DNA from: Oscillatoria sp. FACHB-1406
GTDB taxonomy: Bacteria; Cyanobacteriota; Cyanobacteriia; Cyanobacteriales; Spirulinaceae
Direction of reading: 5' to 3'
Length of the DNA stretch: 64,000 bases
Assembly: GCF_014698145.1 (NCBI RefSeq)
Contig: NZ_JACJSM010000004.1
Span: 208,494 to 272,493 of the forward strand
The translations under genes were made by a program, and so were the position numbers. Below, in pieces: positions 1-9,035 of the stretch. Below the pieces are notes generated by a model. That model was not told the DNA's origin, made no database searches, and was given only the letters and a program-made list of their open reading frames with translations. Each line of letters begins with the position of its first letter. The first letter of the stretch is position 1.

Positions 1-1452
1 GAAGCCATCAACCACGCCGGACACCTGCCCCACACCCGCCTCATGGTCGTCCTCAACGACAACGAAATGTCCATCTCGCCCAACGTCGGCGCGATTTCTC
101 GTTACCTCAACAAAGTTCGCCTCTCCCCCCCCGTCCAATTCCTCTCCGGAAACCTCGAGGAACAATTCAAGCACCTCCCCTTCTTTGGCGAATCCCTTTC
201 CCCAGATATGGAACGCCTCAAAGAAAGCATGAAGCGCCTCGCCGTCTCCAAAGTTGGCGCAGTGATTGAAGAATTAGGCTTCAAATATTTCGGCCCCATC
301 GACGGACACAACCTCGAAGAATTAATCGAAACCTTCAACCGCGCCCACCGTATCGAAGGCCCCGTTCTCGTTCACGTTGCCACCGTCAAGGGTAAAGGCT
401 ACGAAATCGCCGAAAAAGACCAAGTAGGCTACCACGCCCAAAATCCCTTCGACCTCGCCACGGGCAAAGCCAAGCCTTCCACTAAGCCCAAACCGCCCGC
501 CTACTCCAAGGTTTTTGCCCACGCCCTCACCAAACTTGCCGAAGATAACCCCAAAATCGTCGGCATTACCGCAGCGATGGCTACGGGTACGGGTTTGGAT
601 AAACTGCAAGCCAAACTGCCCAAACAGTATATCGATGTCGGCATTGCCGAACAGCACGCCGTCACCTTAGCGGCGGGGTTAGCGTGCGAAGGAATGCGCC
701 CGGTCGTAGCGATTTATTCGACCTTCCTGCAACGCGCCTACGACCAAGTGATTCACGATGTCTGCATTCAAAATCTGCCGGTATTCTTCTGTATGGACCG
801 CGCGGGGATTGTTGGTGCGGACGGCCCGACGCACCAAGGGATGTACGATATCGCTTACTTGCGCTGTCTGCCCAACATGACAATTATGGCTCCTAAAGAT
901 GAGGCAGAATTGCAACGAATGTTAGTGACGGGGGTTAATTATACCGACGGCCCGATCGCGATGCGCTATCCGCGCGGTAATGGCATAGGCGTACCGTTGA
1001 TGGAAGAAGGCTGGGAACCGTTGGAAATTGGTAAGGGCGAAATCCTCCGCAATGGCGACGACTTGCTGCTGTTGGGCTACGGCACGATGACGAATACGGC
1101 AATGCAAGTGGCGGAAATTCTTAGCGAACACGGCGTAGAAGCAACAGTGGTAAATGCGCGCTTTGTCAAGCCTTTAGATACAGAACTTATTGTCCCGCTC
1201 GCTCAGCGCATTGGTAAAGTAGCGACCCTAGAAGAGGGTTGCTCGATTGGCGGTTTCGGTACTGCGGTGCTGGAAGCGCTACAAGAGCATGATGTGTTAG
1301 TGCCGGTGAAGCGGTTCGGCGTTCCGGATATTTTAGTCGATCATGCGACACCGGAGCAATCGTTTGCAGAGCTTGGTTTGACGGGTTCGCAATTAGCAGA
1401 ACAAGTGCTGGCGGCGTTCTTTAGTCAGAAGCAACCCGCCGCCGTCGGTTAA
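1..1452 (+). CDS. dxs: 1-deoxy-D-xylulose-5-phosphate synthase, 5' truncated by the window edge
   Basis: Thiamine-diphosphate enzyme of the MEP isoprenoid pathway; it joins pyruvate and glyceraldehyde 3-phosphate into DXP, feeding carotenoid, phytol and quinone synthesis. The reading frame is open from base 1, so the ATG at 43 is internal: upstream codons read [14 protein letters not shown], matching the conserved stretch before [13 protein letters not shown]. 483 residues are visible of about 635 usual for the family. The pyrimidine-domain signature [10 protein letters not shown], with the Glu that activates the cofactor, is at about residues 213-222 of the visible part, followed by the conserved [11 protein letters not shown] and [15 protein letters not shown]. 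The C-terminal transketolase domain is intact to the stop. A 24-bp palindrome lies 16 bases after the stop. Confidence 0.97.
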   Translation, partial: EAINHAGHLPHTRLMVVLNDNEMSISPNVGAISRYLNKVRLSPPVQFLSGNLEEQFKHLPFFGESLSPDMERLKESMKRLAVSKVGAVIEELGFKYFGPIDGHNLEELIETFNRAHRIEGPVLVHVATVKGKGYEIAEKDQVGYHAQNPFDLATGKAKPSTKPKPPAYSKVFAHALTKLAEDNPKIVGITAAMATGTGLDKLQAKLPKQYIDVGIAEQHAVTLAAGLACEGMRPVVAIYSTFLQRAYDQVIHDVCIQNLPVFFCMDRAGIVGADGPTHQGMYDIAYLRCLPNMTIMAPKDEAELQRMLVTGVNYTDGPIAMRYPRGNGIGVPLMEEGWEPLEIGKGEILRNGDDLLLLGYGTMTNTAMQVAEILSEHGVEATVVNARFVKPLDTELIVPLAQRIGKVATLEEGCSIGGFGTAVLEALQEHDVLVPVKRFGVPDILVDHATPEQSFAELGLTGSQLAEQVLAAFFSQKQPAAVG

Positions 1453-1468
1453 GGGGAACTGCTAAGGT

Positions 1469-1492
1469 AGGGACGTTCGATCGAACGTCCCT
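1469..1492. repeat. 24-bp perfect palindrome after dxs, preceded by GTAG
   Basis: The arms AGGGACGTTC and GAACGTCCCT flank a central GATC, a perfect inverted repeat that begins inside a GTAG (1467-1470). There is no U-tract, so it is not a textbook intrinsic terminator. A related palindrome with ACGTTG/CAACGT arms, also preceded by GTAG, is at 32107-32124. The rest of 1453-1842 is AT-rich; I see no gene there, only presumed promoter sequence for the next ORF. Confidence 0.75.
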
Positions 1493-1842
1493 GCAACTCG
1501 AAGGGTTTATGGGGCGATCGGGTTTTTCGTCTGATGTTGTTTTGCAGCGGATTTAAGCAAAAGATTTTATCGATATTTTGCGGGATTTTACGGAGAGTTA
1601 ACTTTTCAGTTGTGCTGCTTGCGACTAGGATTATTTTTAAAGTAAAATCTATGGTTAAGTTTAAATTGTTAAATATAACTTATACGTTAGCGATCGCGGC
1701 GAACTAAATCTCAAGTCTCGATCGCATTCCCGTTCCTTTCTCGAAAGTTGAATGAGAGTAAGGCATCTTTTTTCAATTAATGTGAATTTTTGTTAAGCTT
1801 TACCTAAAGCGAGTGCTTAACAGTAACAGGGGAAAAACTACC

Positions 1843-2454
1843 ATGAACGAACCATGTACTCGATTTCAGACCAATCTATCGAGAGTTGCAAAGAACTCAT
1901 CAAGCTGGGATAGGCTGGTTAATGATAGCTCAGACTGTCGAATTACGCGCCACGATCGCGAAAAAAGACAAGTTGAAGCGCTTTTTGCTGAGGCATTGGG
2001 TTTAGTCGAGCGGGCAAGAGCAAGCTCTAGTCAATCGGTGCTTCTGGATTGGGAGGACTTCGAGAATAATTCGCCCTTGAATCTAAGCTTAGCTCGCGCG
2101 CGCTCCGTCTACTGCGTAAAAATATTAGCATCCGCGATCGCATCCTACCAATCGATTTGTAGCGATCGTCTCCAACGGCAAGTTAGAAGTGTAATTGCGC
2201 GCCTGACTCAAAATCCGTTTCTGAGCCACAGCATCAAATTGCCCATTGAAGAAGAAAAATTAAACTGGCAAGCTCGTAAAATTCAGCTTGATTCTTGGGG
2301 AATTTTATATGCCGTGGACGAGGGCAGACGACAAGCCATCGTTATTGAGATTACCGCCAGGGAAAATGATTATTTTAGTATTGCTTCCCTAGAAAACATT
2401 GTATTCAGCGATCGCAGTAATCTCTTGGGCCATTTAACTTATCACTATTGCTAA
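1843..2454 (+). CDS. orphan protein of unknown function, weak RelE-like C-terminus
   Basis: A 203-residue soluble protein that I do not recognise. The start is taken as ATG at 1843, preceded by GGGGA with about 9 bases of spacing; an in-frame GTG at 1813 is an alternative. Residues roughly 50-130 are rich in Ala, Arg and Ser and look helical. The tail (WQARKIQLDSWGILYAVDEG then AIVIEI) has the alternating strand pattern of RelE/ParE-fold proteins, but no catalytic residues can be assigned, so this is only a suggestion. It stands alone: more than 350 bases separate it from dxs and the next gene is on the other strand. Codon use (GCGATCGC inside the gene) looks native. Confidence 0.7.
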   Translation: MNEPCTRFQTNLSRVAKNSSSWDRLVNDSSDCRITRHDREKRQVEALFAEALGLVERARASSSQSVLLDWEDFENNSPLNLSLARARSVYCVKILASAIASYQSICSDRLQRQVRSVIARLTQNPFLSHSIKLPIEEEKLNWQARKIQLDSWGILYAVDEGRRQAIVIEITARENDYFSIASLENIVFSDRSNLLGHLTYHYC

Positions 2455-2519
2455 AGTATCGATCGCGATCGGACTTGAAAATATTTTTGTAAATAGATGC
2501 ACCCTAAAACGATTTAGGT

Positions 2520-3275
2520 TTACCATAGACCTCGAATCGGCTCTGGGGAGGCTACAGGAACGCCTAAACTCGCGCAATCATAACTCGGATAAAGGGATTG
2601 ACAAACACCTTGAAGCTTGTCTTGGTTCGGTAAAGATTCTCGGTAATCTTTAAAAAGAGGGCCGTTGACAATCTCTGCATACTCTTCGGGGGGAATCGCT
2701 CGTAACGTTCCCGGCAAACCGATTTGGGTAATACCAATTTGCTGACCTTGATTGACTTGCAAGGGTGTCGCTCGCCTCTTATCCTTTCCCGTTAAGAGTT
2801 GTACGTTGCCCTCCAGCACTCTCAACGTCCCAGAACTCCCTTGCGGACTTTCGGGATCTTTTTCGATTGTATAAATGGTTCCTTGAACGGCAACAGAAAA
2901 GTCAGCCACACAACCATTAGCCGGGCCGCTAATCAAAAGTTGACCGCGTTCGACTTCGATACATTGACCGACTGTGACCGAAGCATTTTGACCCAAACGA
3001 CCGGCAGCGCCGTTATTAAAGGTTATACTGGCTCGGGTTTCGCCTTCGGTGCGGATCGTTTGACGGAATTGGGCGCTATCGCTGATGGTTGCTTGTTCCT
3101 GCTCGATAAAGACGCGATCGCCATCCAAAATTTCTTGAATGGTGGCTTGATTCACTTGCGCGATCGCTGGAAGACGAGGAAGACTAAGAAGCATAAAAAA
3201 ACATAAACCCCCTAGAGCGGCACTAACGAAGCGCCACCAGCGACGTGCAGACAATATTTGATGGAAACGAGTCAT
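2520..3275 (-). CDS. exported FecR-domain protein
   Basis: A 251-residue protein with an N-terminal signal peptide (charged MTRFHQILSARRWWR, then a hydrophobic run ending LPAIAQ), so it should be periplasmic or exported. Residues about 60-180 form a FecR domain: RTEGETRASITFNNGAAGRLGQ, then a V-x-G-Q turn, ERGQLLISGP and LRVLEGNVQLL, the strand pattern of stand-alone cyanobacterial FecR proteins. The classical iron-dicitrate sensor partners (FecI sigma, FecA receptor) are not nearby, so a role in iron signalling cannot be claimed; such proteins may instead be surface or scaffold components. The start is ATG at 3275; a TTG two codons upstream is possible. Confidence 0.85.
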   Translation of the reverse strand: MTRFHQILSARRWWRFVSAALGGLCFFMLLSLPRLPAIAQVNQATIQEILDGDRVFIEQEQATISDSAQFRQTIRTEGETRASITFNNGAAGRLGQNASVTVGQCIEVERGQLLISGPANGCVADFSVAVQGTIYTIEKDPESPQGSSGTLRVLEGNVQLLTGKDKRRATPLQVNQGQQIGITQIGLPGTLRAIPPEEYAEIVNGPLFKDYRESLPNQDKLQGVCQSLYPSYDCASLGVPVASPEPIRGLW

Positions 3276-3444
3276 AGTCAATATTTAGGGTATGGGCATC
3301 CTTATATAGCCTAAGCTTTTCCCCTGCTAGACAACCAGTCTACTGCTGGGGGTTGACAAACAGACTTATATATGATTTCACTTGCCATTCACTCATGCAC
3401 TTCTGGGGTAAAAACGAACTCTACTAGAAACTTAAGAGTGCTTG

Positions 3445-3530
3445 TATAGCGCTACGGGTCGAAGAATGAGCATTCCTAAAAGCTAGAAGCCTTGGCTGGT
3501 GGGCGCTGCCCACCCTACCGAATGTCCTAA
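3445..3530 (-). repeat. dispersed ~85-bp element with GTAG-hairpin (copy 1)
   Basis: Read on the minus strand it starts with TTAGGACATT, then GTAG followed by the hairpin GGTGGGCAGCGCCCACC (3498-3514), and ends in GTAGCGCTATA. The same order of blocks is found at about 43862-43947 and, less completely, at 12189-12262; a fourth copy of the hairpin is at 32139-32160. The remaining part of 3276-3741 holds no convincing gene. Confidence 0.8.
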
Positions 3531-3741
3531 TACCAATTCTCCAAGTTCGGACTTGAGAATGCTTGTGCGAGTTGGCATCAACAAAAAAATCCCTAGCAAT
3601 TAAGCTAGGGATGAAATCCAATGTGCATCTACCACTTCTGTAATTTATGTACGGGGACGAGATCGCAGCTTCGGGACAATTTTCAAGAAATCCTCTCGAA
3701 CGCTTCGCTTCCCCGAACAATTAACCAATACCCGATACCCA

Positions 3742-5469
3742 TTAATAGTGATTCCCGACCTTGCGATGGTGAACTGCCGTCAGCGCATCGGGTTTGGATA
3801 CGCGCCCGCTGTCAATTTTGCTGTAGACAATCCAATGGTCGTTGCATTCCATACGGCTCAGGACTTCGCATTCGAGGTAAGCTAAAGCATCGGTGAGGAT
3901 CGGCGAACCATTGCTCGCAGTTTGCACGTTTACGCCCTCAAAACGGTCTTCGCCCGGTTTAAACCGTTTGAGGAAGTGTTTCATTAAGACTTGATAGTTG
4001 CTTTCCTCGAGGATATTGAGAACGAAGCGATCGCCGACGTGCATAATCGACTCGATCGCGCGATCTTTCGCCACCGCGATCGAAACCCCCAACGGTTCAA
4101 AACTCGCCTGCGCAACCCAAGAAGCCAACATTGCCCCTTTCACCGTTCCTTTTTGAGCGGTAATAATGTATAGTCCCCCACTCAAGCGTCCCATCGCCTT
4201 ATCTAAATCGGTGTCGAGGGATTTCATCTGTTTGACGGCTTTCTCGCGCGTCAGCCATTGTCCCATATCCGTCCCGGCTTCTTCGCAAAGCTGGTAAGTA
4301 ATTTCGGTTGGCGTGTCCGTTAAGCGAATTCCGGGGAAAATCTCTTTCAACCCCGCATCGCGGAATTTATTGCGTAAGGGATACATCGGTTCGTCGCTAC
4401 CGCCATACGCTTCAAAGAAACCGATGACTTGTTTGTTGTGGGCGGCGGCTAAAATAGTGCCGATAGTTGCGGTGGTTTCGCCGACGTAATCGCCGGTGGT
4501 GGGCGGCATTCCGACGACTAAACCCGTAGCGCGTTTGACTAATTCTTGGACTTCTTGGGGATCGGCAGATTTTAAGTCCATTGTTTCGACAGCGATGCCG
4601 GTTTTAATAATACCGTGGGCAATGGCTTGAGAGATGCGATCGCTGTAGCCGTAGTCTGCCATATAAAATAAGGCTACGGTTTTTTCTGCCTTAGCTTGAG
4701 CATTACTCCAGTCCCAATAGCGGCGCAACAATTCATCAACATTATGCTTCAATAATGGGCCGTGACCGTTAGCAACGATTTTCACTTCGCCCAGGGCTTC
4801 CATGCGTTTCATGGCTGAAATCACCGATCGCGCATTCGGCCCCATCAAACATTCATAATAAAAGCGATAATCCGGCTCGATCGCTTTCAAATCTTCGTCC
4901 AACAGATCGTCGGAACAATAGTGCATTCCGAACGCATCGCAGGTAAACATAATTTGCGTACCTGCGTCGTAAGAAAACATTGTATCGGGCCAATGCAAAT
5001 TCGGGGCATTAATAAATTCCAGTTGATGCCCTTTGCCCAAATCGAGCTTATCGCCATTTTTCACTTGCTTGCGCTCGAAGGGTTGATGAACCATATCTTC
5101 GAGGAATTGAAGCGCTACTTTTGTCCCGACTACAACAGCTTGGGGGGCGAGTTCCAAAACATCTTTCACCAAACCGCTATGATCGGGTTCGGTATGGCTG
5201 ATAACGAGGTAATCGATGGTTTTAGGATCGATTAAACCCGTTAGCGTTTCTAGGTAGAGGTTGCGGAACTTTTCGTGGGAAGTATCGACGAGGGCGACCT
5301 TCTCGCCGCGAATGATATAAGAATTATAGGTTGTCCCATTTTGCAAGCCGAATTCGATATCGAAGCGATCGCGATCCCAGTCGAGAGAACGAATGGCGGT
5401 GGTATCTGCTGCAATCTCTCCAACTTGAATTGTCAAGCGCTTTTGCGTTTTTACTGGCGTTGCTACCAT
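3742..5469 (-). CDS. flv3: flavodiiron protein with C-terminal flavin reductase domain (Flv3 type)
   Basis: Three-domain cyanobacterial flavodiiron protein, 575 residues, catalysing NAD(P)H- or ferredoxin-dependent reduction of O2 to water to relieve electron pressure after photosystem I. An N-terminal metallo-beta-lactamase-like domain carries canonical diiron ligands: SHTEPDHSG (H-x-E-x-D-H), a His in NLHWPD, an Asp in FTCDAFG and NGHGP. A flavodoxin domain begins near residue 265 (FYMADYGYSDRIS), and a flavin-reductase domain near 425 (GRLSGGLYIITAQKG). Flv1 and Flv2 usually have substituted ligands, so intact ligands plus the ending HHRKVGNHY favour Flv3 over Flv4; that choice rests on memory of family sequences. 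ATG at 5469 follows GGAGAG at good spacing; a TTG lies just upstream. Flv1 is not in the window. Confidence 0.9.
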   Translation of the reverse strand: MVATPVKTQKRLTIQVGEIAADTTAIRSLDWDRDRFDIEFGLQNGTTYNSYIIRGEKVALVDTSHEKFRNLYLETLTGLIDPKTIDYLVISHTEPDHSGLVKDVLELAPQAVVVGTKVALQFLEDMVHQPFERKQVKNGDKLDLGKGHQLEFINAPNLHWPDTMFSYDAGTQIMFTCDAFGMHYCSDDLLDEDLKAIEPDYRFYYECLMGPNARSVISAMKRMEALGEVKIVANGHGPLLKHNVDELLRRYWDWSNAQAKAEKTVALFYMADYGYSDRISQAIAHGIIKTGIAVETMDLKSADPQEVQELVKRATGLVVGMPPTTGDYVGETTATIGTILAAAHNKQVIGFFEAYGGSDEPMYPLRNKFRDAGLKEIFPGIRLTDTPTEITYQLCEEAGTDMGQWLTREKAVKQMKSLDTDLDKAMGRLSGGLYIITAQKGTVKGAMLASWVAQASFEPLGVSIAVAKDRAIESIMHVGDRFVLNILEESNYQVLMKHFLKRFKPGEDRFEGVNVQTASNGSPILTDALAYLECEVLSRMECNDHWIVYSKIDSGRVSKPDALTAVHHRKVGNHY

Positions 5470-5612
5470 CAATCGCTCTCCTTAAATAGATTAAGTATTA
5501 TTGCTTAATTAACGTTTCTTTGATTTTAGCGCACCATTGGTGTAACGGTTTGCGAACAAAATGATAAAAGTGCCGGGGCAAACGGCAGTTTCGAGGCTTC
5601 AATCTTAATTCT

Positions 5613-6455
5613 ATGCAAAAAACTGATAACTTAGATTGGCTGGGCTTAGCGATCGGCAACTCGCGCCTGCATTGGGCTTGGTTTCAGGGTCAAACGCTCC
5701 TGGAAACGCACAACAGCGAGCATTTCAGCCCCGAAAATCCCTCTCAATTTATCCCCCTTCGTTGGCCGATAAATATACCCCTAATTATGGCTTCCGTTGT
5801 GTCGCAGCAAACGGTATTGTTAAAGAAGTCGGGTTTATGGGGCGCGATCGCAGAGATCCAATTAGCAGATATCCCCTTAGAAGGGATCTATGCAACAATG
5901 GGGATCGATCGCGCCCTTTCTATTTTAGGAGCCGCGCAAACCTACGGCGCGCCCATCCTCGTTATCGATGCAGGAACAGCCCTAACCTTTACCGCTGCCT
6001 CCCCCTCTCCCCGTCTCCCAGTCCCCCAGTCTCCCCCTCACCCAGTCTCCCCCTCACCCAGTCACCCAGTCTCCCCCTCACCCCCTCACCCCCTCACCCC
6101 CTCACCCCATCCCCTCACCCTCCTCGGCGGTGCAATTCTGCCGGGATTGCGGTTGCAGTTTCAGGTTTTAGGGCAAAAAACGGCGGCACTTCCGGAAGTT
6201 CAATTACCAGAGTCTTTGCCGTCGCGTTGGTGCTTAGAGACTGAGGGCGCGATCGCTTCGGGAATTCTCTATACCGTTCTAGCCGGAATTCGCGATTTCA
6301 TTGCCGATTGGCGCGCCCAATTTCCCCAAAGCGCGATCGTTTTAACGGGTGGCGATGCGGATTGGTTGCAAAGACAATTGTTAGAAATTCCAGGAATTAT
6401 TGTCGATCCATATTTAATTTTTTGGGGAATGCGAGGGATAATTTGTAATTCGTAA
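5613..6455 (+). CDS. coaX: type III pantothenate kinase with an in-frame low-complexity insert
   Basis: ATP-dependent phosphorylation of pantothenate, first step of coenzyme A synthesis. The ASKHA-fold motifs are visible: GLAIGNSRLHWAWF (phosphate 1), GIDRALSILGAA, VIDAGTALTFT with the catalytic Asp, LLGGAILPGLRLQ and IVLTGGDA. Between ALTFTAA and LLGGAILPG, where the family has only a short turn, there are about 40 residues of Ser/Pro/His/Val/Leu encoded by a CT-rich minisatellite (about 5996-6122). The last residues and the stop (AAT TCG TAA) are made by the first units of a TAATTCG array. Length is therefore 280 residues against about 240-260 usual. The active-site motifs remain intact, so the product is probably functional. 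Confidence 0.9.
   Translation: MQKTDNLDWLGLAIGNSRLHWAWFQGQTLLETHNSEHFSPENPSQFIPLRWPINIPLIMASVVSQQTVLLKKSGLWGAIAEIQLADIPLEGIYATMGIDRALSILGAAQTYGAPILVIDAGTALTFTAASPSPRLPVPQSPPHPVSPSPSHPVSPSPPHPLTPSPHPLTLLGGAILPGLRLQFQVLGQKTAALPEVQLPESLPSRWCLETEGAIASGILYTVLAGIRDFIADWRAQFPQSAIVLTGGDADWLQRQLLEIPGIIVDPYLIFWGMRGIICNS
5996..6122 (+). repeat. CCCCCTCA/CACCCAGT minisatellite inside coaX
   Basis: About 125 bases made only of short C/T-rich units: CCCAGTCTCC and CACCCAGT variants first, then four near-perfect copies of the octamer CCCCCTCA. It stays open in the coaX frame (Ser-Pro-rich) and also in the next frame, as expected of such a composition. Related G-rich units on the opposite strand (GGTGACGGG) occur between genes at 26556-26621. 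Confidence 0.85.
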
Positions 6456-6501
6456 TTCGTAATTCGTAATTCGTAATTCGTAATTCGTAATTCGTAATTT
6501 A
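6446..6501. repeat. heptamer array TAATTCG x7 between coaX and the TpsB gene
   Basis: Seven exact consecutive copies of TAATTCG (6446-6494) and a decayed eighth. The second unit provides the TAA stop of coaX at 6453-6455. This is a short tandemly repeated repetitive (STRR-like) sequence of the heptameric kind known from cyanobacteria. Downstream the motif decays into ATTCATTATTC. Confidence 0.95.
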
Positions 6502-6529
6502 TCATTCATTATTCCCTATTCATTATTCA

Positions 6530-8461
6530 TTAAAAAGGTTGAAAGCGAATCGAAAAAGTAATCCCGCGATCTTGGAGGGCGGTTCCTGGCGTAGAAATCG
6601 GGATTAAAGGAACCCCCCAATCCAAACGAGCGGACAACATTCGATTTAATTGCCAGCGCAAACTTACTCCCGTACTGGCAATAACGCGAGGATCGGGATT
6701 CGGCAGCAAGCGATCGTCGTAATTCCAAACCATTCCATAATCGATAAACGGTACTAATTGTACGACCCCAAATTTGCCCGGATCTCGCAACACCGTAAAA
6801 CGTAACTCTACCGAACTCGTAAAACCGCTATCTCCTACTCGTTGATTGCGGCGATATCCCCTCACTGTATCGTCGCCGCCTACGCTAAATTGTTCGAGAG
6901 AAAGGAGAGAATCGAAAGCAATTTGGGTTCCTATGCGCGCGACTAAAGTTGTATCGGGGCTGAAGGCTTCTACCCACTGAAACTGACCGTTCCAAGTGAT
7001 AAAATCGCCATCAACCCCCGTATTGTTGATGGTAGCATTCAGCCAATTCAGACCAAAATTAAACTGCGATCGCGCTGCGAGAACGCGAGTTTCCGATCGC
7101 TCCACCCACTCCTGACTTAACCGCAAAACGCTGGTTTTCGAGTGACCTTCCTCCGGCCCCAAGGAAAAAGAAAAAGGGATATCGTTGAAAATATAGGTTT
7201 GACTTTGGCGCAAATCCAGCGTCGCCCCGATCGCAACTTCCGTGCGAGGAGTCCGATAAAGGGGATGGCGAAACCCGAATGAAAGCGTGTCCGATTCCGA
7301 ACGGATGTTGAGATCGGCAAAGGGCGGCTCGATAATTTTGCTGCGGCTGTTGCTATAACTAATACTAAACGTTCCATCGTAGGGGGTGATGGGAATCTCA
7401 TAACCGAGACTGTACTGCGTTAGCCCTTTCGTATCGCGAACTCGAGCGCTGATGCGATCGCCATATCCCGCAAAATTATTATGACCGGCAAAGACGGTAA
7501 CGCTATTTTCCCCCACGCTGGGCGAATCAGTATTTTCCCCGATAACGCCCGCACTAAAAGCCGCCGCTTCCTTCACTTGCAAGCTTAATATGCTCAAACC
7601 CGGAGCGGTTCCCGCCGCAAGTTCGGCGTTAACCCGTTCGATCGCGCCATCCTGTTGCAGCAGTTGCAATGCGGTTTCGAGCCGTTGCACGTTCAACGGC
7701 GGTTTCGCTGCGACCTCAATGCGACTGCGCACGTAACTTTCGCGCAAACGCTCCAAACCCCGTACCTCAATGCGCTCCAGTCGTCCTTCTGCTATCTGAA
7801 TTCTTACTATACCTGCGGTTAGCTCTTGCGGCGGCAGAAATGCCCCCGATGTCGCATAGCCCGCGCTTACATATAACTGCGTAATTCTGGAACGAATTTC
7901 CAGGAGGTCGTCATAATTTGCCTCTTTTCCGATAAAGTCGCTGACTGCTGCCTGTAGTTCTTCCTGGGAAAATACGGTGCTACCCAACACTTCAATTGCA
8001 CGGATGCGAAAGACGGCGTTACCGGGAGTCGTAGGACGGGGGGGAGTGGAGGGCGGGGCGGAGGGGAAAAAGGGACCGGCGGGCGGTTCGGGAATGTCGG
8101 GAAGGGGAGTGGGATTGGAGGGAGGCGGTTCGACGGTTCCGGGGGGCGGCAGGGTTTGGGCGAAATCGGCAGGTGGCAGGCAATTGCTGTCATTTTCGGA
8201 GGGCGATACACAAGGGAAGTTCAAAGTCGGAGTTGCTTGCGCTTCCTGTTGTTCCTGCTCGGGTGGGGCGGACAGTCCCTCAGTCAGCGGTTCTTCTTGG
8301 TTTGGCGATATTTGACTGGGGAGAAGATTCTCTGTAGGAGGTTGCAGCGCGATTTGCGGAACCGAATTGGGCGGCTCGAATTGGGCCAATGCTGTGGAAG
8401 GAAAGCCCGCACAGAATAAACTCGCGCGCGCAACAAGAGTGTAAAATTGTTTGACGGTCAT
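6530..8461 (-). CDS. ShlB/FhaC/HecB-type two-partner-secretion transporter (TpsB)
   Basis: Outer-membrane beta-barrel that exports a TpsA protein by two-partner secretion. The start is taken as ATG at 8461 because it puts a clean signal peptide at the N-terminus (MTVKQFYTLVARASLFCAGF, cleavage near STALAQ); a TTG 18 codons upstream is less likely. Then come a long Pro/Glu-rich linker, a POTRA_2 domain (from AVFRIRAIEVLGSTVFS through the GYATSGAFLPPQ region), a second POTRA-like segment (RIEVRGLERL) and a 16-strand-type ShlB barrel with FSVGGDDTVRGY, ending in Phe (RFQPF) as outer-membrane proteins do. No TpsA gene is adjacent; the only TPS-domain protein in the window is about 20 kb away (28345-29697). 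643 residues. Confidence 0.92.
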   Translation of the reverse strand: MTVKQFYTLVARASLFCAGFPSTALAQFEPPNSVPQIALQPPTENLLPSQISPNQEEPLTEGLSAPPEQEQQEAQATPTLNFPCVSPSENDSNCLPPADFAQTLPPPGTVEPPPSNPTPLPDIPEPPAGPFFPSAPPSTPPRPTTPGNAVFRIRAIEVLGSTVFSQEELQAAVSDFIGKEANYDDLLEIRSRITQLYVSAGYATSGAFLPPQELTAGIVRIQIAEGRLERIEVRGLERLRESYVRSRIEVAAKPPLNVQRLETALQLLQQDGAIERVNAELAAGTAPGLSILSLQVKEAAAFSAGVIGENTDSPSVGENSVTVFAGHNNFAGYGDRISARVRDTKGLTQYSLGYEIPITPYDGTFSISYSNSRSKIIEPPFADLNIRSESDTLSFGFRHPLYRTPRTEVAIGATLDLRQSQTYIFNDIPFSFSLGPEEGHSKTSVLRLSQEWVERSETRVLAARSQFNFGLNWLNATINNTGVDGDFITWNGQFQWVEAFSPDTTLVARIGTQIAFDSLLSLEQFSVGGDDTVRGYRRNQRVGDSGFTSSVELRFTVLRDPGKFGVVQLVPFIDYGMVWNYDDRLLPNPDPRVIASTGVSLRWQLNRMLSARLDWGVPLIPISTPGTALQDRGITFSIRFQPF

Positions 8462-8936
8462 ATGGTAGAGACCCCGCGACGCGATCGCCGTAGCTCCCCC
8501 CGAAGCCATCGGCAAACAAAGACAATAGTTTAACCGATCTAGCGCTCGGTTGTTCTATAGGCTTGGGGTGATTTTTGGGGTGCTACAATCCCTTCTACGC
8601 ACGCTTCCTGCTGCTTACTGTCGTCCATCCCAGTCGTTGCAATTTCTGCAAGGATTCGTCCATCGATCGCGTTTCCTCCTGGTAATTTCAGTAGAGTATA
8701 AAAGCACTATTCTAAAACGCCGTTTGCGCGTCGATCGCTATTCACAAATGCAACCATTTGTCAACCAAAAAGCTTGTTCTCGCCTTGCTTTAATGGAGTT
8801 GATTGGCAGGCGGCGCGCGATCGCCCGAAGAAGCCGCCGCTACCATAATCTCTTTGAGTTAAAAAAATAACTTCAAATTGGTAATGCCTACCATCTTATA
8901 TTCTTTTACAAAAAATAAACCAATAGAATAATTGTC

Positions 8937-8965
8937 GGGTGTGTTAGCAAAGCGTAACGCACCGA
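8937..8965 (+). repeat. solitary REP-like hairpin upstream of the GUN4-domain gene
   Basis: One copy of the hairpin found in tandem at 10860-11286: left arm GGTGTGTTA, loop GCAAAGCG, right arm TAACGCACC. Its 5' tetranucleotide is GTCG instead of GTAG, so it is a decayed copy. The rest of 8462-9035 contains no gene I can support; an open frame at 8550-8870 has no family resemblance and no ribosome binding site. Confidence 0.8.
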
Positions 8966-9035
8966 TAATGTTGGTACTCCAAAGCTGTTTGAGGCATAAT
9001 GGCATCTGAAGATAAGAAAAGAGCGATCGCGAGTT

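Noticed and set aside
5636..6244. 202-codon second frame across coaX
   Set aside because: Kept open by the C/T-rich minisatellite and GC-rich codons; no family resemblance, while the CoaX motifs are all in the other frame.
8550..8870. 106-codon plus-strand frame between the TpsB and GUN4 genes
   Set aside because: No ribosome binding site, Arg-rich composition from HIP1-containing non-coding DNA, no recognisable domain.
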